A DNA stretch of 64,000 nt from Varroa destructor (GCF_002443255.2 NW_019211455.1:22605126-22669125); one strand, 5' to 3'. Positions 12,136 to 26,059 are shown, numbered from the stretch's first letter. Numbers and translations are program-made. Notes: generated by a model from the letters alone, not told the origin.

Positions 12136-13621
12136 CCCTACTCCCTTTATCTAAAGTTGGTCACAACAACCCTAGAACGCTGCAAACTAGTCAGTCGACG
12201 GTTCGCGCAGACGGCCTTTGCGGTTCTTTCCCACTGCCTGATTACATCATGTCGGACCAAACACTGAAGAGGCCACGAGAGACAAAACGGAGACATAATA
12301 CATAGATGACGCGAACGATAATTGCCAGGCCAGCTTCTAGGATGACGCCGGCGACAGGCACGGTAAAAGATTGACAAGTGTAATAAGAGTTTTGGGGCGG
12401 GCCGTTAGGTGTCTACGGGTTTATTAATACAACTAAAGGGAATAGCTTACTGAGAGATAGTGGCAGTGGCAGCGAAGGAGATCCACGACGACGATGTTAA
12501 AATGCCGTTGGTGTAGAAATTACGGTTAAGGCCCCTGTCATGATGCCGGTCATCCGTAGTTCGTGAGTACGAAAGGAATTGGTAGAAAAGTGGGAGATCA
12601 GGGGATATCTACTAACTGTCAAAGTGCTGAAAAAATTTAGATATAGATACTAACGACGATTTACATACAGAGGGAAACAGGTTGCCACGCTTGCCTAGCC
12701 CATTTTTTGCCCATCAGCAAAACGTGACGAAGGAAGCGTTGCAATAAAGAATACTCTTTTGAAGGTTCCATATTTTCGAACAAGTAACTTATCTGCAGAG
12801 ATGTATACAAGTCTGTTACGAATATTTAATTTAAAAAATAAAATGCTAAAGAGGAGTGTTCATTCCGTCCCTACGTCACATGCAGTACATAATACAGCTG
12901 GGACAGCAGATGCTGATGCATCAGTAAATTAAAAACAAAGCTTAACAAAAATGTTATATAATATATATTTTATAATACATAATATCGAAAAATCTGATAT
13001 CACGGTTTTCCGATTACGTCTCTCATGATGCACATAACAAGTATTCTAGCAGCAGTCTATTGACAATGTCACTCACCGTCATGACGTAACGAACATAGGG
13101 AAAATTGTTATTAATTTTTCAGAGCTATCAAACAAACTTTGTAAGAACATTTTCACATTGCTTTCTATGTAAATCTTTTAACTAACAAACGACACTGATA
13201 ATTTTATCGGTGTTAAATCCAGCCGATAGCAATACCTAATAACAGGCTCCGGTGAATGGTATATCCCAGTTCGTCTATTTGTGGGCATAACGTTAGTAAG
13301 CAAATATGCTCCGAAGAGCCAACATGTGATCTCATAGAGCGCGAAATCTAAGGGGCAATCATTTCTTCACTATTTCTTCTATTGATCAAAAGAAAATAAA
13401 TGATAAAGACGTACATCAATAATTACTAACACCTCTATGAATATTCATTGATAAGATTCATAGTTTGCGTGATGTTCATATCGTGAAGAATGCCCTCAGA
13501 TTTTAACAGAAGTCAGCCAGCGGGCATTGTTACACTAACAGAGGTAAGCGCCTATGGCACCATTGTAAAAGGGTGCGGCACTCGTAACTTTAATCAGAGC
13601 ATAGCAGAATCGTTAGAAGCT

Positions 13622-13639
13622 CCCCCCACCCCCCCCCCC
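13622..13639. repeat. C-rich homopolymer tract
   Basis: Six C, one A, then eleven C. It is one of three long C runs in the window, unusual in an AT-rich background. Confidence 0.85.
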
Positions 13640-14061
13640 AAACTACCAACTACCAATGTTACAGTTTGGCCATCTAAGAATATGTTGTACGCGGCCTTGT
13701 AATGCAGTTAAATTTCTTTCATGAATCAGAGAAGAATGGTGTCTTGTAAAGTACGGATTTAGACCTCGTGCATTGAAACAATACAATCTATAATGTAGTA
13801 CTGGGTCAACTTAAACGATTATAAAGGCTTTTCATGTAAAAGGGCACAAGTTCACTTTCTTTGGAAGTACAAGCCCTGTACTTCGTTTAACGCGCCGAAC
13901 AATGCGACAGCATATCTCTTTAAATCTTCATAAATTTATAACATTTGAAATTGATAATGAAGAAATTTAAAATGTTGGCTAGAAGACAATTTCTGCGAAA
14001 TGGGGCCTAGGTACAAAGACAAGGCCAGTTGCCAAATTTCAAATGAAAAACTACGTTCGCG

Positions 14062-14088
14062 TAGGCTCTTGTCTTTAACAAGAGCCTA
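14062..14088. repeat. short hairpin, 11-bp arms
   Basis: TAGGCTCTTGT (14062-14072) pairs perfectly with ACAAGAGCCTA (14078-14088) around the 5-nt loop CTTTA. No element was recognised around it. Confidence 0.7.
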
Positions 14089-14943
14089 GAACAGTGCTGA
14101 GATTTTGCAAACTCAGCCTAAAATGCAGCTTAGGTATACGTTAAGTATTGCTGTAAATGCCGGACATTGGTATTGAATACGATAATAAACGAATAAATGG
14201 TTTTACTTATTCAGTAGTGTTTCCTAAGACCGAAGGGCCTTCCTGAAAGGCTTTCATGTAGACCATTCGTCACAAAAGTCGAGTCTTTTTTATAACAAGT
14301 ATAAACATAAAAGTACTAAATGCTGTTACAGCTAAAGTGAGTCACACTTTCTGAAACATATGAGACTTATACCGAAAATAAGTTCAATAAAACTTATAGT
14401 TTTGAACGATTGTATAAATCACCTATTTCCGTAGGGCGTTCCACCTGTTTGGCATAAATTGGACAGCGCAACGTCTATCTATGACATGAATACGACACCG
14501 TAAATTTCCTCCATCGGCCGGAAAGGGCCAGGAAAATATAAAATTAGTTCTTAATTTTAGTCTTATTTTGTATAGGGAACATCCATCCATAGAGTCAAAT
14601 CTTCTTCGGAAGATAGCAGACAAGTATGTAATAATTGGGCAAAAGTACTGCGGTATCCAGATCATTATTGCAATGCCATGTACCCAAGCTGCGGTTTATA
14701 TAAACTCAATATCAGTGGTAGTACCGAAGTATTGCGCGAGGTCTCTCTAGATGTTTCGCCTTGTCTATATGTCTCTAAATGTCATTAAATGTCTGTCTGA
14801 ATAGTTATCCCCTCTTCAACAGTTATCTGCGGCCTGTTTTTATTGACAGCCACTTTCTTCTTCGAAATTTTCTCCGTGTTTTGTTTTCTGATTTTTACAA
14901 CTCTTCACCTTTACTTTTTGACCTTAAAAAAAGATCAGGCTGT

Positions 14944-15062
14944 TAAGCGTCTAGCAGTTGGTTAGGATGCGGAACCCGCTGATCAAGTGTCCTTCGGTCC
15001 TCGAAATCGGCCCGTTTTGTGTATTGGCTTATCCCACCAGCCGTTGATCGCACAAAGCCTTC
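14944..15062 (+). mobile_element. tRNA-derived SINE, diverged copy
   Basis: The head has a Pol III A-box-like TAGCAGTTGGTTAGG at 14952-14966 and a B-box-like GGTCCTCGAAATC at 14996-15008, at tRNA-like spacing. The body contains ACCAGCCGTTGAT (15036-15048), matching the AGCCAGCCGT core of the copies at 16.1, 53.1, 59.7 and 62.5 kb. It is the most diverged copy, and the 3' end is not recognisable. It could belong to a related subfamily. Confidence 0.5.
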
Positions 15063-16103
15063 GATTTCGGATTGTACAAGAGTAACCGTTTTCGTATCTT
15101 TTTCAGGTCTGCAAGCCTAAGCTGGATTCCGCTCACCCACGAAGAGTGCAATACAAGGCTTCGATTTATCCTTTTTTTACTGGGAACTGTCGTGCTGGTT
15201 TAGTGAGGCCAGGTCTGTAAACTGGCATACCTTGCGTGTCTCATTCTGTGATACCGCTATTCATTCAGGGCGCAAAGCCGACCCTCCTTCTAATAGACCG
15301 GAAACTTTTTTCAATGCTATCCATTGAAAATAAACCAGATCCATATAGGGAAGAATGAGTGGTACCCGCTTCGGATGTGAGCAAACTCTATTTCATCGGG
15401 ATCGTAGCTCTGTATCAAGCTTTATCTTAATTATGTCTACATTAAGCACATAAACAACGTTTTCTTGCAGAGTGCACCTAATAGCCGTTCCGTGTTCAAA
15501 CCCAACGCTGTCACTGGCAGACAAACGATACTTGATCTTAATTTCTAAGGCGATTTTTCGGCAGCCTTAAGCATCCCTATCTTTTCCAAAGTCTCTGATG
15601 CAGTGTCAGTAGCGATACAAAGCGAGGTGGATGAAAAACGCTCGTTTTAAATCTGCGTTACTTTAATCATACAACAGTTATTACAAGTAATTTGGTGCCG
15701 ATGTTATGATAAGCAGAAGTTAGATGATTGTTCCCCTTGCACAACATAGACATATCCCAAATCGCCCGACCTGTACACATTTTCAGTCGGGCTCGGTTTC
15801 GGTATTTCTATAAATACCGTAACATTACTCGTACTCATCGAAAAGCTACGGTCGGGACGAAATTGACGATGTTCTAGCCTGCTTTTTTCGAAGGCAACCA
15901 GCAGAAATGCACCTTTCGTTGTCCGAGATATACGCCCCTAGCTTGATACGAATTACTTTGAATATACTAGTGACCTTGAAGGAGTCTGTGATTTGTCTAC
16001 GGTGCCATCTTAGGTCTCATCGCACGATACCGTGAATAACATCGTTCAATAATGCTAAGACCACATTATACTGCTATATACGCGTAACCGTGTACCACTT
16101 GTT

Positions 16104-16222
16104 CCCCTGGTAGCGCGGTGGGTAACGTGCTTGCCTACCAAAATTAGGGACACGTAGTAGCTTGGATTCGAATACAAACGTGGGCGTGCTGAAAGCCAGC
16201 CGTTTAATACCCAACGGCTTAA
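16104..16222 (+). mobile_element. tRNA-derived SINE, best Pol III promoter copy
   Basis: The A box TAGCGCGGTGGG (16111-16122) and B box GGATTCGAATAC (16164-16175) both fit the internal Pol III promoter of a tRNA head. The segment GTAGC..TGGGTAA..GGGACACGT aligns with the minus-strand copy ending at 53222. The body continues AGCCAGCCGT (16194-16203) and CCCAACGGC (16210-16218), shared with the other copies but with an internal deletion. It does not fold as an intact tRNA, so it is a SINE head and not a tRNA gene. Confidence 0.7.
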
Positions 16223-19200
16223 GTACGTATCTAACGCGTAAATCATAAAACAAAAACGTGCGCCGTCTAAACATGCTTCAATGGACCATAATTATGATAC
16301 TGGTTGTGTTACTCTCGCGACCCAGTCACAAATAACCTGGGCATCCGTTAATTGACTCAACTATTTTTCGCAGTGCAGTTAGTCTAACTTTAAGTTTCTT
16401 CTACACAATTACATTCACTGTAAATACAATAAAGGTAGCTGGGAAACTATGATAACAGTAAATACTCGAACGGAATTAAATCACAGTCGTTTCGCCTGGC
16501 ATCTGATGTGGTCGGCTCATCATAACCTGCGACTTTGAAGGTAGACGTATAGAATTATGGAAAAAAAAACAGTGTCCTGGACTCCTCTTTCACTTCACAA
16601 TTTGCTCATGTCAAAAAGACTGTAGAAACTATTTGTAATGCAAGCCATATATGTTTCACGCATAGTGACCTATCAATAGCTACAATATAATAGTTTAGTG
16701 ATTACTTTCCTTTAAAGGTAGTTCAATGCTATCCCCATCGGACCCTCCAAAGATTTAGTTGAAACTGTTTTTTAGACTATAAAAGCTATTTCTAAATTTT
16801 ATCAAGCTTTCAGTACAACTATTAGCTAGTAGGTTTTTGTTGTATATACTTCTCCTCTACCAGGTTGCTCAAGCAGGTTTTTAACCTTAACGAAAGACAT
16901 ATAGGATGTATCGAAACGACCATAGTTGCCGTCCGACATACCAATATTTGGAGTCCGAGTTAAAATTTTTTAGCCTAAACAAAATAGGGCCAACAGGCTT
17001 GCAGAGCTAAAATGATAGCAAATTAAACCATGGGACAGAAAAAGCCGTTGCCTCTCCAGTAAACTTTTATAGTCAGGCTAGTTGCCCTTGGCTAATATAG
17101 TCAATTACGGCATAAGGAAGCTGTTACATGATTACCGTTTTTCTCACACAACGTACACGACGTTCCTTGTTGTGTCTCATATAATATACAGTAAGGCACA
17201 ACAATATTTGTATGATCCGAATCATAGCTTCTATTTCCCTGTTTAGCATCAGTCGGATCCGTCGTTATTTAGTTCACCTTCATCACTCATGTGTGCGATG
17301 AGTATACTGGGCAACGTATCCTGACAAAAAAACAGATCCTAGGTAAGCGTACTCTGAACAGACAAGTACAGTGGCTCGATATGTTTGCATACTTAGCTTT
17401 ATATGTCAAGCACGAAAGTTCAGCATCTATATATATATATCTATAGTTATGTATAGTTTTAGCCTGCCGAAGCACTATTCTGTACTACATTGACTAAACG
17501 ATTTTTGTTTCTTACACAGATCACAGCAGTACAATTTAAGTTCGTGCCATGTACTGGCTAAAAAAAAGTTGATGACTTCGGCAGATCATTTAAAATTCCC
17601 GTTAGAGAATAACAAGTTATCGTAGCGCTAGATGAAAAATAGAAACAGATTACATCACAAAAACTTCGACGAAAAACACAACGATCTAAAGTAACCTAAA
17701 CAATTGCTCGACGAAACCTGAAGAAACCCGACGAAAATCCAAGAAGGCAAAAAAAATAGAGAGCAAGTAAATGCCGATGCATATTGGGTATATTGTTTAT
17801 TGATGCCTTTCTAAAGCCACGGTAATATGGAGCAATTGAATGAACTGATTTGACAAGCTAATATGTGGTCAGCGTATTAAATAGAAACACAGGGACCCAC
17901 GGGCTCCGCTCCGCGCTGTTTTTGCCGCTGATTTGATTAATCTGCTACGTTGTTACGCCGAGCCCAACGTAGTACCTCTGCTTCTCGCCACAAACTACCC
18001 TGCTGCAGAAACCGTACGCCCTATATCATTCTAACTTCCTGGTGTTATCTCGTACTCTCGCTAAATTGTTTTAACAGTCACGCAATCATCCGATCGTTCT
18101 GTTCTAATATTAAAAATTTTATTTATGTTGCAACAGCTAACGAATTGCGCCTAGAGTTGCAATGATACTAGGGCCCAAGCAAAGCAAGTTCACCGTCGTG
18201 TCACAGGCCCCCAATTATAATGAGTAAGTTGACATATTACCTTGTTTTAGTGATCCCGTTAGCGTCGATAATTTTCCTCTTCCATTGATCGACCATTCCC
18301 AACTTAACCTATAGGTCTATTGTAGGTGCATTCGTCTAAATTTAGCTGAATTAACTTAGTTATCCAATGTAAGCCGGAACAAATCCTACTGCACCTGCAT
18401 AGGGTCCACCACCTGCTTCTAATGCGGAGCCAGTCGAGTCAATTACCGTATTCGAAATCTAGCTCACAATATTTTGTTGTTTCCTTTATATATATATATA
18501 TATATATCTTATAGCTGTTTGGTATATAGGGACCGTTCTTACAATTCTAATGCCTTACTGAAGTTTCCGCGCTCGTCCATTAGATAATAAAGGCTCTTTC
18601 CTAAAGTCTACGCAGACACACTCGTCAGATGTGAATCTCAAGGTATGAGTAAAGCAATGTTTGCACTCTCATAAGGTCTTAATCTTCTATGGATTAAAAG
18701 TACAGCTTGAACCTTTGTTCTTTTTTGTCTGCATGTATACACGTTCTTTGAACCTCACATTTATTAGACCCGAAAAAAACAATACTGGTAAACACGGAGC
18801 TCTTGATAATGTTCGGATCACCGGATAAGCCGTCTGGGGAGCTACATGAGCGTCTAAATCGTAAAAAAAAACCCTGAAAATCCTAGATTTGATATGAGAA
18901 GAACAAATACTTGTTGCGAACAATTTACCAAGTGCACATACACAGCGCGCGACTTGTGCGTTGTATATACACACTCAGGTCATATTAGACGCCCCTACAC
19001 GACGCGGGCCCCAAAACAGAGACACCTGCACAATTTGCGTGCCGCGTGCAGTAAACAAAAGCAAGTAGGAAAACACCAGGCGGCAGTTAGGTCCTTTCGT
19101 GGGACCCATTCCAGTGATCATTAACGATGCCACTTAAATGATCCAGCCGTTATAACTCGTAACAATAACCGTTGTAGAGTTTAACGAATATTCAACAAGC

Positions 19201-21348
19201 AGATAAAGTCCTTAGGACACGTAGCTGACTAAAGTACTTGTTTTCTTTGCTTTATTTTATGATTTTTTATAATCGAGGCCAGTTCTGACGTGCTAGGATT
19301 GTTTTAGTCGATTGGGCAATCTGTATCCATATCTAGAGATTTATATTATTTGTCTAGTGGTAAAACGTGTAGTTATGAAAATCTGTAGAATAGACATAAT
19401 TTTCAAGAGGGTGTACAAGCAGAAAGTAGTAACGAGTGGCAGACGAATTAAGCCGACCGATACTATTTACCCTATAAATATATGTACAAGATGCGGCACC
19501 TTAAACTGGAACACTTTCTGGTGGACAGTTCATTGTAATGGACGTGCGTTTTCCGCCACTTATGGCATCAAGCGAAGTTTTTTCTAGCTTTTTCTTTTAC
19601 AAGAAAACAAAGAGCTCGTTAATGGCGTTTTCGGAAGTTGACGAGATTAGCTATTATTCAAGCTCTACCCATTGCTCGAATCAGACAGAATCAGGATCGA
19701 AATCGGATAGATGCGCCCAGAGGACAATAGAACTAAGATATATGACCAGTGTTGGTTGCTCAACAAACAGATAGTCGTCGGTTTTTCTTTGACAAGGCAT
19801 TTTCTATCATCAGTAACTCACAAATGATTGGTGGTTTCTCATCAAGCATTATACTCGTTGTAAATAGAAGTAAATTTTGTGTGGTGCCCGTGAAAAAGAC
19901 GCCACGCCATTGTCGTTTTTTAAGTGAGACGGACGTAACACTAAAAGCGTCGCTCTATAAATTATTGGTTTTATGAAAATACCAACGTATTCTGGGGGGT
20001 ATCCCCGAACAAACCGGATTGGGTTACTGTGCACAAAGCATTATTGAGCTTGAGGCCAACAAGTTTTCATATGGACGACGCTGACTCTTTGACTCGTGTC
20101 TTTATCATGAAGGCGTTTGCAGAATCGCAAAGAAACCATTCGCGTACGATTTAAAATACGTAATTATGTCGAATAAACATGACCATCAAGAATCATACTG
20201 CTAACGTATATAAACATTGTTTTAAGTTAAATAAGGTCTTAGGACCAGAGCAAAAAATTACCCATATCTGGTGCCGTGCCCTCTCTGTATATATGTATAC
20301 ATGGTTATGCATAAAGTATAAGATTCTCATTTGGAAATATTATTCTAAAACTTTATGATTAATATGTTGACGTCCTAGTTTTAGCTCACAGCTGCTACCA
20401 CATCTAATTTCTACTAGAGTTAAGTATAGTTTTATCTAAATTTACACGTCGAAATAGCTTGCGGTCAAGGACATCGACGCCGATTCAGGCTGGATACGTT
20501 TAAAGGCCCAGCGTCCCCTATTCGGTTAAATCCTTTATTCGATTTTGCTATACCGCTTATGGTGCAGTGAGTTTTAGAAGAAATTTGTTTGACCTCTGCT
20601 ATTAGTTAGATCGAAGTGTACTGCTTTCGGATCATATCTTCATCTGTTATCGAATAGGTGGCCATAAAAGAATCAAGTAAACCAAAATAAGCTTAACCGT
20701 ATACGACTGTAGCGACATTTTTCCCGAAGGGATCTACAAAAAAAGGTGGGTAAGGTGTCGTAGAAGGTAAACAGTTCGTTTGTTTGTGTACTACCTTTTA
20801 CTCGGGTCAACGGTTGAACACGCTTCAATATAACTACGTTTGTCAGATTATTCCTCAAGCGTTTTACGAGTTTCTTCAACACGATATAATGTACTACGAC
20901 ACGGTAGAATAGTGTTGATTTTTCATGATCTGTGGCTATTTTACAATTTTCACAATATGTATAGTTCAAATAATAGCTGATGTAAGGGAATCATCATATC
21001 CGTCCTCCAAGGAATGGTTGAGCATACATTTTAATTTTTGAATAGAAACCACGCAATACTCACGTATTCCCTAAGGGAATTGGTTCACGTTTGACACGTT
21101 GACAGCTGTGGTCTGCGGCCAACAAAATTTCAATGCCAATCGAAGGACGATAAAGTTGAATAAGAAGAAAGGTTCAAGTATAGCAAAACAGTAAGATAAT
21201 AAAATGAACTAAGATGTGAAAAGGATGACAATGTCATTCGTTGACGGACAATGACTAGATATGCAAAGGGTGCGACACAGCGTAAGGGACGGCCGGGTAA
21301 ACAGGCACAAACTAGTAATAATATAAGAGCCCGTATAAAAAAATCCGA

Positions 21349-21354
<6 letters not shown>
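16223..21354. other. unique DNA with minor AT microsatellites
   Basis: There are short (AT)n tracts at 17428-17441 and 18487-18507 and no frame above chance length. The longest are about 95-98 codons, with no motif. No RNA gene or dispersed repeat was recognised. Confidence 0.4.
18487..18507. repeat. (TA)n microsatellite
   Basis: An uninterrupted TA dinucleotide tract of about 21 bp. Confidence 0.9.

Positions 21355-21406
<52 letters not shown>
21355..21406. repeat. (CT)26 microsatellite
   Basis: A pure CT dinucleotide array, 26 units with no interruption. It is the longest non-AT microsatellite here. Frames through it give artificial Ser-Leu or Arg-Glu repeats and should not be read as protein. 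Confidence 0.97.
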
Positions 21407-21409
<3 letters not shown>

Positions 21410-23186
21410 CGTCATTCTGTTTCCCAGTCCTGTCGATGAACGGACATTCTTTTTGGTCCTACTCTAAGTGAAACAGATACAAGTGGATACGTAAGTCAGG
21501 ATGTCGAAAAGCATAAAACAGACGACTCGTGCCTTTCAATGACACATAGCATCATCAATTGTGTTTCTGTCCTTTGCTCTTTCTAAATACTTATTATGAA
21601 CATATTTATTATCTAAAGATCACAGGTATAGCATAGAAGTAGTGCTGAAATTTGAAGTCTCACTTCAGGTTTTTTAGAGAATATGTGAAATATTGTAATT
21701 AGTATGAATAGAAGAGGTAGGTATCGAAGTTTTTTTCTCCACATATGGTTTCAGCAAGAAAAGAGGTCGCTGTGTGTGTTTCATCATATGAGCTTCATCA
21801 CGCCACATAAATCAGGAATATGAAGCAAAATACTCTTATTGATAGTCGTCAATCTTCATGCAGTCTACACTACACATCTGATAACATAAACAAAATTTTA
21901 AAATATACTCATCTAAGACCTATTCTGTGTCTAAGAGTTTTTGGCGGTATTATATACATGCCTATAATGTACACTTTTTTAAACTGTATTGCCAGCCTGC
22001 AGCTATCATGTATCGTGTGTTGTCTCACGTTCTCAGTTCTCTTCTTCGCGTATAGAAGTTCAACTACGTATAGAAGAAGTTAAGAGTTTGTTAAATAGGC
22101 CAACAAATTCAGCGGAACAAATTCATATTTATTAAACGACAATTAACCTTGAAATCACCAACGCTATCTACAGTTACTCCCACCATCGTACTCCTATTGT
22201 TGCAAGCCAAATAAATGATTCCCAACCAACTGTTAAAAGTCAATTACAAAACGTGAGAAGAATGCAACCCCTAAATTGAGGAAAAGACTTTAACAGGTGG
22301 AAGAGATCGTCAAACGCAAATGCCCCACTCATTTTACAAAATTGTATTTCATTTTATTTCTCTACGATAGGGTTAATCAATTAGTCCGCATTAACATCGT
22401 TCCCAATGTCACCGACTCGGAACTAACACGATCGTTTCGTCGCTAGGTCGGAGTTCTGCCGAGTATTGACGCGCCGCACTGCTTCTCGATCCCGCAGGTT
22501 CTACCAAGTCTGAACGTTTTTGCCCTTTACTTTGTTACTGAAACGCCAGCTTGGTTTCTTCCTTAGTAGTGACCTCATATTCAGTCTCTTTCTTTCGTCG
22601 ACGGCTTTTTTCATCGGACCCAGCGCGGATCCAACGGGTCATATCTGGTGCATCCGCTTGAACCTTCTACTGTCCACACTCTTTTTCAACACCTACATTT
22701 GAGGCCTCTCGTTAGCGTGACCTTGAGCGCACACTAATGACGGTTGAAGGTGCGCTACGCTTTAGAGCAGAAGAGTTTACGACGACCCACTAGTGCGTAA
22801 CACTGGGTTGGGTCAACCAAGAACGCTGCTACGGCTTTCTCCATGCGGCTTATCTGAAATGCATTGGTAACTCAAAAGAAACAGGTTGTTCGACGTAGAC
22901 GAAGCTGGGAATACTGGTGGCAGGCGATAAGGTGCCAATGCCGATGAAGCAGAGTAGCGGAGGTCGACCGCAACCTGTGGGAAGAGATCTAGTAGCGTAA
23001 GCGTGAACGAGTTCAGTTTTGACATACGCTTATAGCTTTTCAAGCGACCCAAACTGCCGATACTGAGGCACTGATGGCTTGCTACCTATAACGGTGCGTG
23101 CTGATCAAGCAACAGCAGCCATATCTAGAGATATCAAAACATTTAAGTGGTGTTCAGCAGCCGCTGTCGGGTGCCGGCGGCATATA
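21407..23186. other. unique DNA, GC-richer from 22.43 kb, no supported gene
   Basis: From about 22430 to 23060 GC is higher and several frames of 60-80 codons are open, for example the minus strand 22813-23052. None has a recognised motif or a convincing pair of splice sites. Confidence 0.35.
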
Positions 23187-23230
23187 AATTTAATAACCAT
23201 ATATATATATATATATATGGTTATTAAATT
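23187..23230. repeat. palindrome: (AT)n core with 12-bp inverted arms
   Basis: AATTTAATAACC (23187-23198) and GGTTATTAAATT (23219-23230) are exact reverse complements flanking a pure AT tract of about 10 units that is itself self-complementary. The whole 44 bp is therefore a perfect palindrome. It could be an AT-cored fold-back element or a microsatellite that arose inside a hairpin. No target-site duplication was identified. Confidence 0.9.
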
Positions 23231-24293
23231 ATATATAACCGTGTGTTTCAGAAAGAGATGCAAGCATTTTCAAGGGTAGAGTACTCGAACCTACATAGAC
23301 GACCAAAGTACTTGAGGAATAAGCATATAGGGGCCGAAGCACTTGTATAGAACACTCGTTATACTATACGAAACAGGTGCTGCGCTTCGCTTGCGTAAAC
23401 ATTTCTATAGACCTGGCCAGCGACCGATAGGTTCGGTCGAGCGTTCATCTAAAGCCAATTATCACACGAACTTTAGAGATAAACACTTGATCGATGGCAG
23501 TCTGCATCCTGTATTCGGATTTTATAGCTAAATGACACTTCCTGTCCTTCCTCGATTCTCAGACGAAACCCATCGAGATTTGACGGCAATTTACCGTGTA
23601 AAATATTCGTGACGCAGAAAAATCAACAAGTAAGTCTCGACGCTCCGTAGTTATTCAGCTTATAGCACCCTGTTTATATGTACATAATAGTCATCGTAAA
23701 TAGAATCGTAACTTAAAATATCACAAGAGTCCCAAAAGCGGGACTTTTCGACGGTGCATTCTGTCAGGCCATGACAATATAAAAAGAAATTGAGGTATAC
23801 GGGAGTACAGGAATGTTCAGTAGCATTACCAAACATTCTTTGAATAGGGCGTAATCTTGCCACATCTTTATTCTATTTCTAGAATGATCTAAAAAGGAAC
23901 GCAGCAAATAACAACATCCAATTTCAGATGCTGATTTCATACAGTGGACAATTTTCACTAAAAATAACAAAACCGTACCTGTATATGCCATTAGCAAGAA
24001 AAATATATGCGTAATAGAAATACTATTTTTAGCTGCACATAGGCTCGCTGCTGTTCTTATTATTAAAGTAGGTTAGATAGAAGTGCATTAAAACGCAATC
24101 ACAGTCTCACAATATACCGGCGAACGCTTTGGATCGTTTTTTTTTTTACAATTGATTATAGTAACTCGGGGCTGGTTACTAACCTCGAGTCTCTGCATAT
24201 TAGATCATCCCGGCTGTAAGCCGTGGTGTATTACTACGCAGGTTATCCAGAAGGGGTTTACGGCATAAGTAAACCCGCTAGAAGTAAACTTAC

Positions 24294-24364
24294 ATTGCAG
24301 AGTGTCAGATTTGATGCGATATGCTATACCATCTATGGGTTTTGCTCGGCTTTCTGGGATTTTT
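24294..24364 (-). CDS. candidate 71-nt internal exon, unrecognised product
   Basis: This segment has the best splice signals I found. On the minus strand a long T-rich tract ending GTGTTGGTTTTTCTAG precedes the exon, and it ends with AAT followed by GTAAGTTT. Only one frame is open: one base, 23 codons, one base, reading KIPESRAKPIDGIAYRIKSD then TLQ. 65% of first positions are purine. Entry phase is 2 and exit phase is 1, the latter compatible with the candidate at 8018-8208. No protein family is recognised, and a chance match remains possible. Confidence 0.25.
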
Positions 24365-24796
24365 CTAGAAAAACCAACACGAAAACCAAAACTAAGTTTG
24401 AACCAGCTACTAATATATGTTTACTTTTACCATGGCTATGCACTTAAAGAGATGCACATTACCTAGACCTCGCTACTCTCAACATCGGCCTTTCTATTTA
24501 CCTTTATCTTTTCGTATCACGATCCAGATTAATATCCATAAAATGGCAAGGCGTCATTTCATCCGCGGTACCGCAGAACGAACCTTCTAGCTCGTATTAA
24601 TTAGATATTCTTATTTCGTTGTCTGCGTACGATTGAACAATGTAAGAAGCGCGGCGATGCTCGAATTAAGATTGTGTTTAAACTGTAACAAGCTGGCGTG
24701 TATGAGGATTGCAGAAAAAAGGACCCGTCAGATACCAGCAGAGGACTACATCACCTGTAATAAGGCGTGCTCAGCCCTTTTTTCCGCCTATATTTG

Positions 24797-24819
24797 TACA
24801 TATACATATATATATATAC

Positions 24820-24859
<40 letters not shown>
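24797..24859. repeat. imperfect then pure (TA)n microsatellite
   Basis: Interrupted TA/CA repeats run from 24797 to 24824, followed by a pure TA array at 24825-24859. Confidence 0.93.
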
Positions 24860-24862
<3 letters not shown>

Positions 24863-26059
24863 GAACAAGGCTCAGAGGAGGTCCTATGAGCTTTCTTTCG
24901 TCACAAGAGGGCTCGCAAAGATACTTGAATTTCTCTAGAATAATTTCATTATAAATGTTAACACTACGAAAGGCTATGTCGAGTCGTACGACGGCAGGCA
25001 TTTTCTTTCTTAAGCAGAACAAACTGTATTGGAATGGCAAAGAATAACAAGAGTTCTGTAGGCTACGGCAGTTTTTCTTTATGAGCGCTACGTATCCGGT
25101 AGGCCATTGTTGTCCCAATCGGATTCGTAATACAGAGTACGTTGTCCGATTTTAGCTTCTTTTTCTCCATAATTTGCTAGTAGCATTATCTGTATCAGTA
25201 ACGCGTACAAACAATAGCAAATTCATTATCTAGAAATCCTTTTAGCGGTTTCTCCAGCAAAACTGAAAGCAAGTTGGATTTCTGTGTACGACCCCTTTTA
25301 GAGTAACATAAATTAGACCAATATTTTTTGTTTCTTCAATTTTTCCTAGATATTGAAGTCAAATCAAAAAGTCTGATAACCATCACACATATTTTAATCG
25401 TACTGCAATAGTGAAAATACTTTGGCTGGACGTCTTGCCGCTATTTTACGCCTATCTAAAAAATTGACACTGAATCCTCAATTATTTATTCTAATGTTCT
25501 ATGTAGTCACATTAATAACGAAAAAAAACATCTTCTACAGCGTATGTAATATAACATTGCTGCTACAAGAGCAACTATAAAAGTACGAATCCTTGCTATT
25601 CAATGTATATGTTAGCATATGTGTGAATGAAAAGCATTTCTGAGTCGGTCAGCTAAATAAGAAATAGCTCTAAAAATCTCAACAACTCCTCCATATTGTC
25701 TCCTGTGGTTATTTCAATTCAACCGCTAGGCGTGCCTTTAAGCACATCAATGTGGAAATAGACGTCTTTCTAATCAGCTTGCAAATAGTCTAGCGAAGCC
25801 TGATGGTCCGTCCATTGAAATGAACTACAACTTACAAAACTTTTCAAACAGTAATTCCTTCACTTCAGATAGAGACAATTCGAACAATTACAAAGGTGGA
25901 ATAAATATTTCTTGTAACTGCAGTTTCAAAATTGGCCACTCGAAAAACCTGAGCGCCACCAGCGTTCTATCAGTTTGAACTACTACAGTCTTGGCAGGTC
26001 CGCGACAACCTCTAGATCTGGCCGAGCTTTATATAACAGGTACTGGCTGATTAAACAAG
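24860..26059. other. unique AT-rich DNA, nothing supported
   Basis: I see no frame, repeat or RNA gene that can be supported here. Confidence 0.4.

Noticed and set aside
5504..15126. Shared 15-mer GCAAGCCTAAGCTGG at 5.5 and 15.1 kb as a dispersed repeat
   Set aside because: The match does not extend, and a few identical 15-mers are expected by chance in 64 kb.
21209..21439. ORFs with Arg-Glu or Ser-Leu repeats
   Set aside because: They are translations of the (CT)26 microsatellite.
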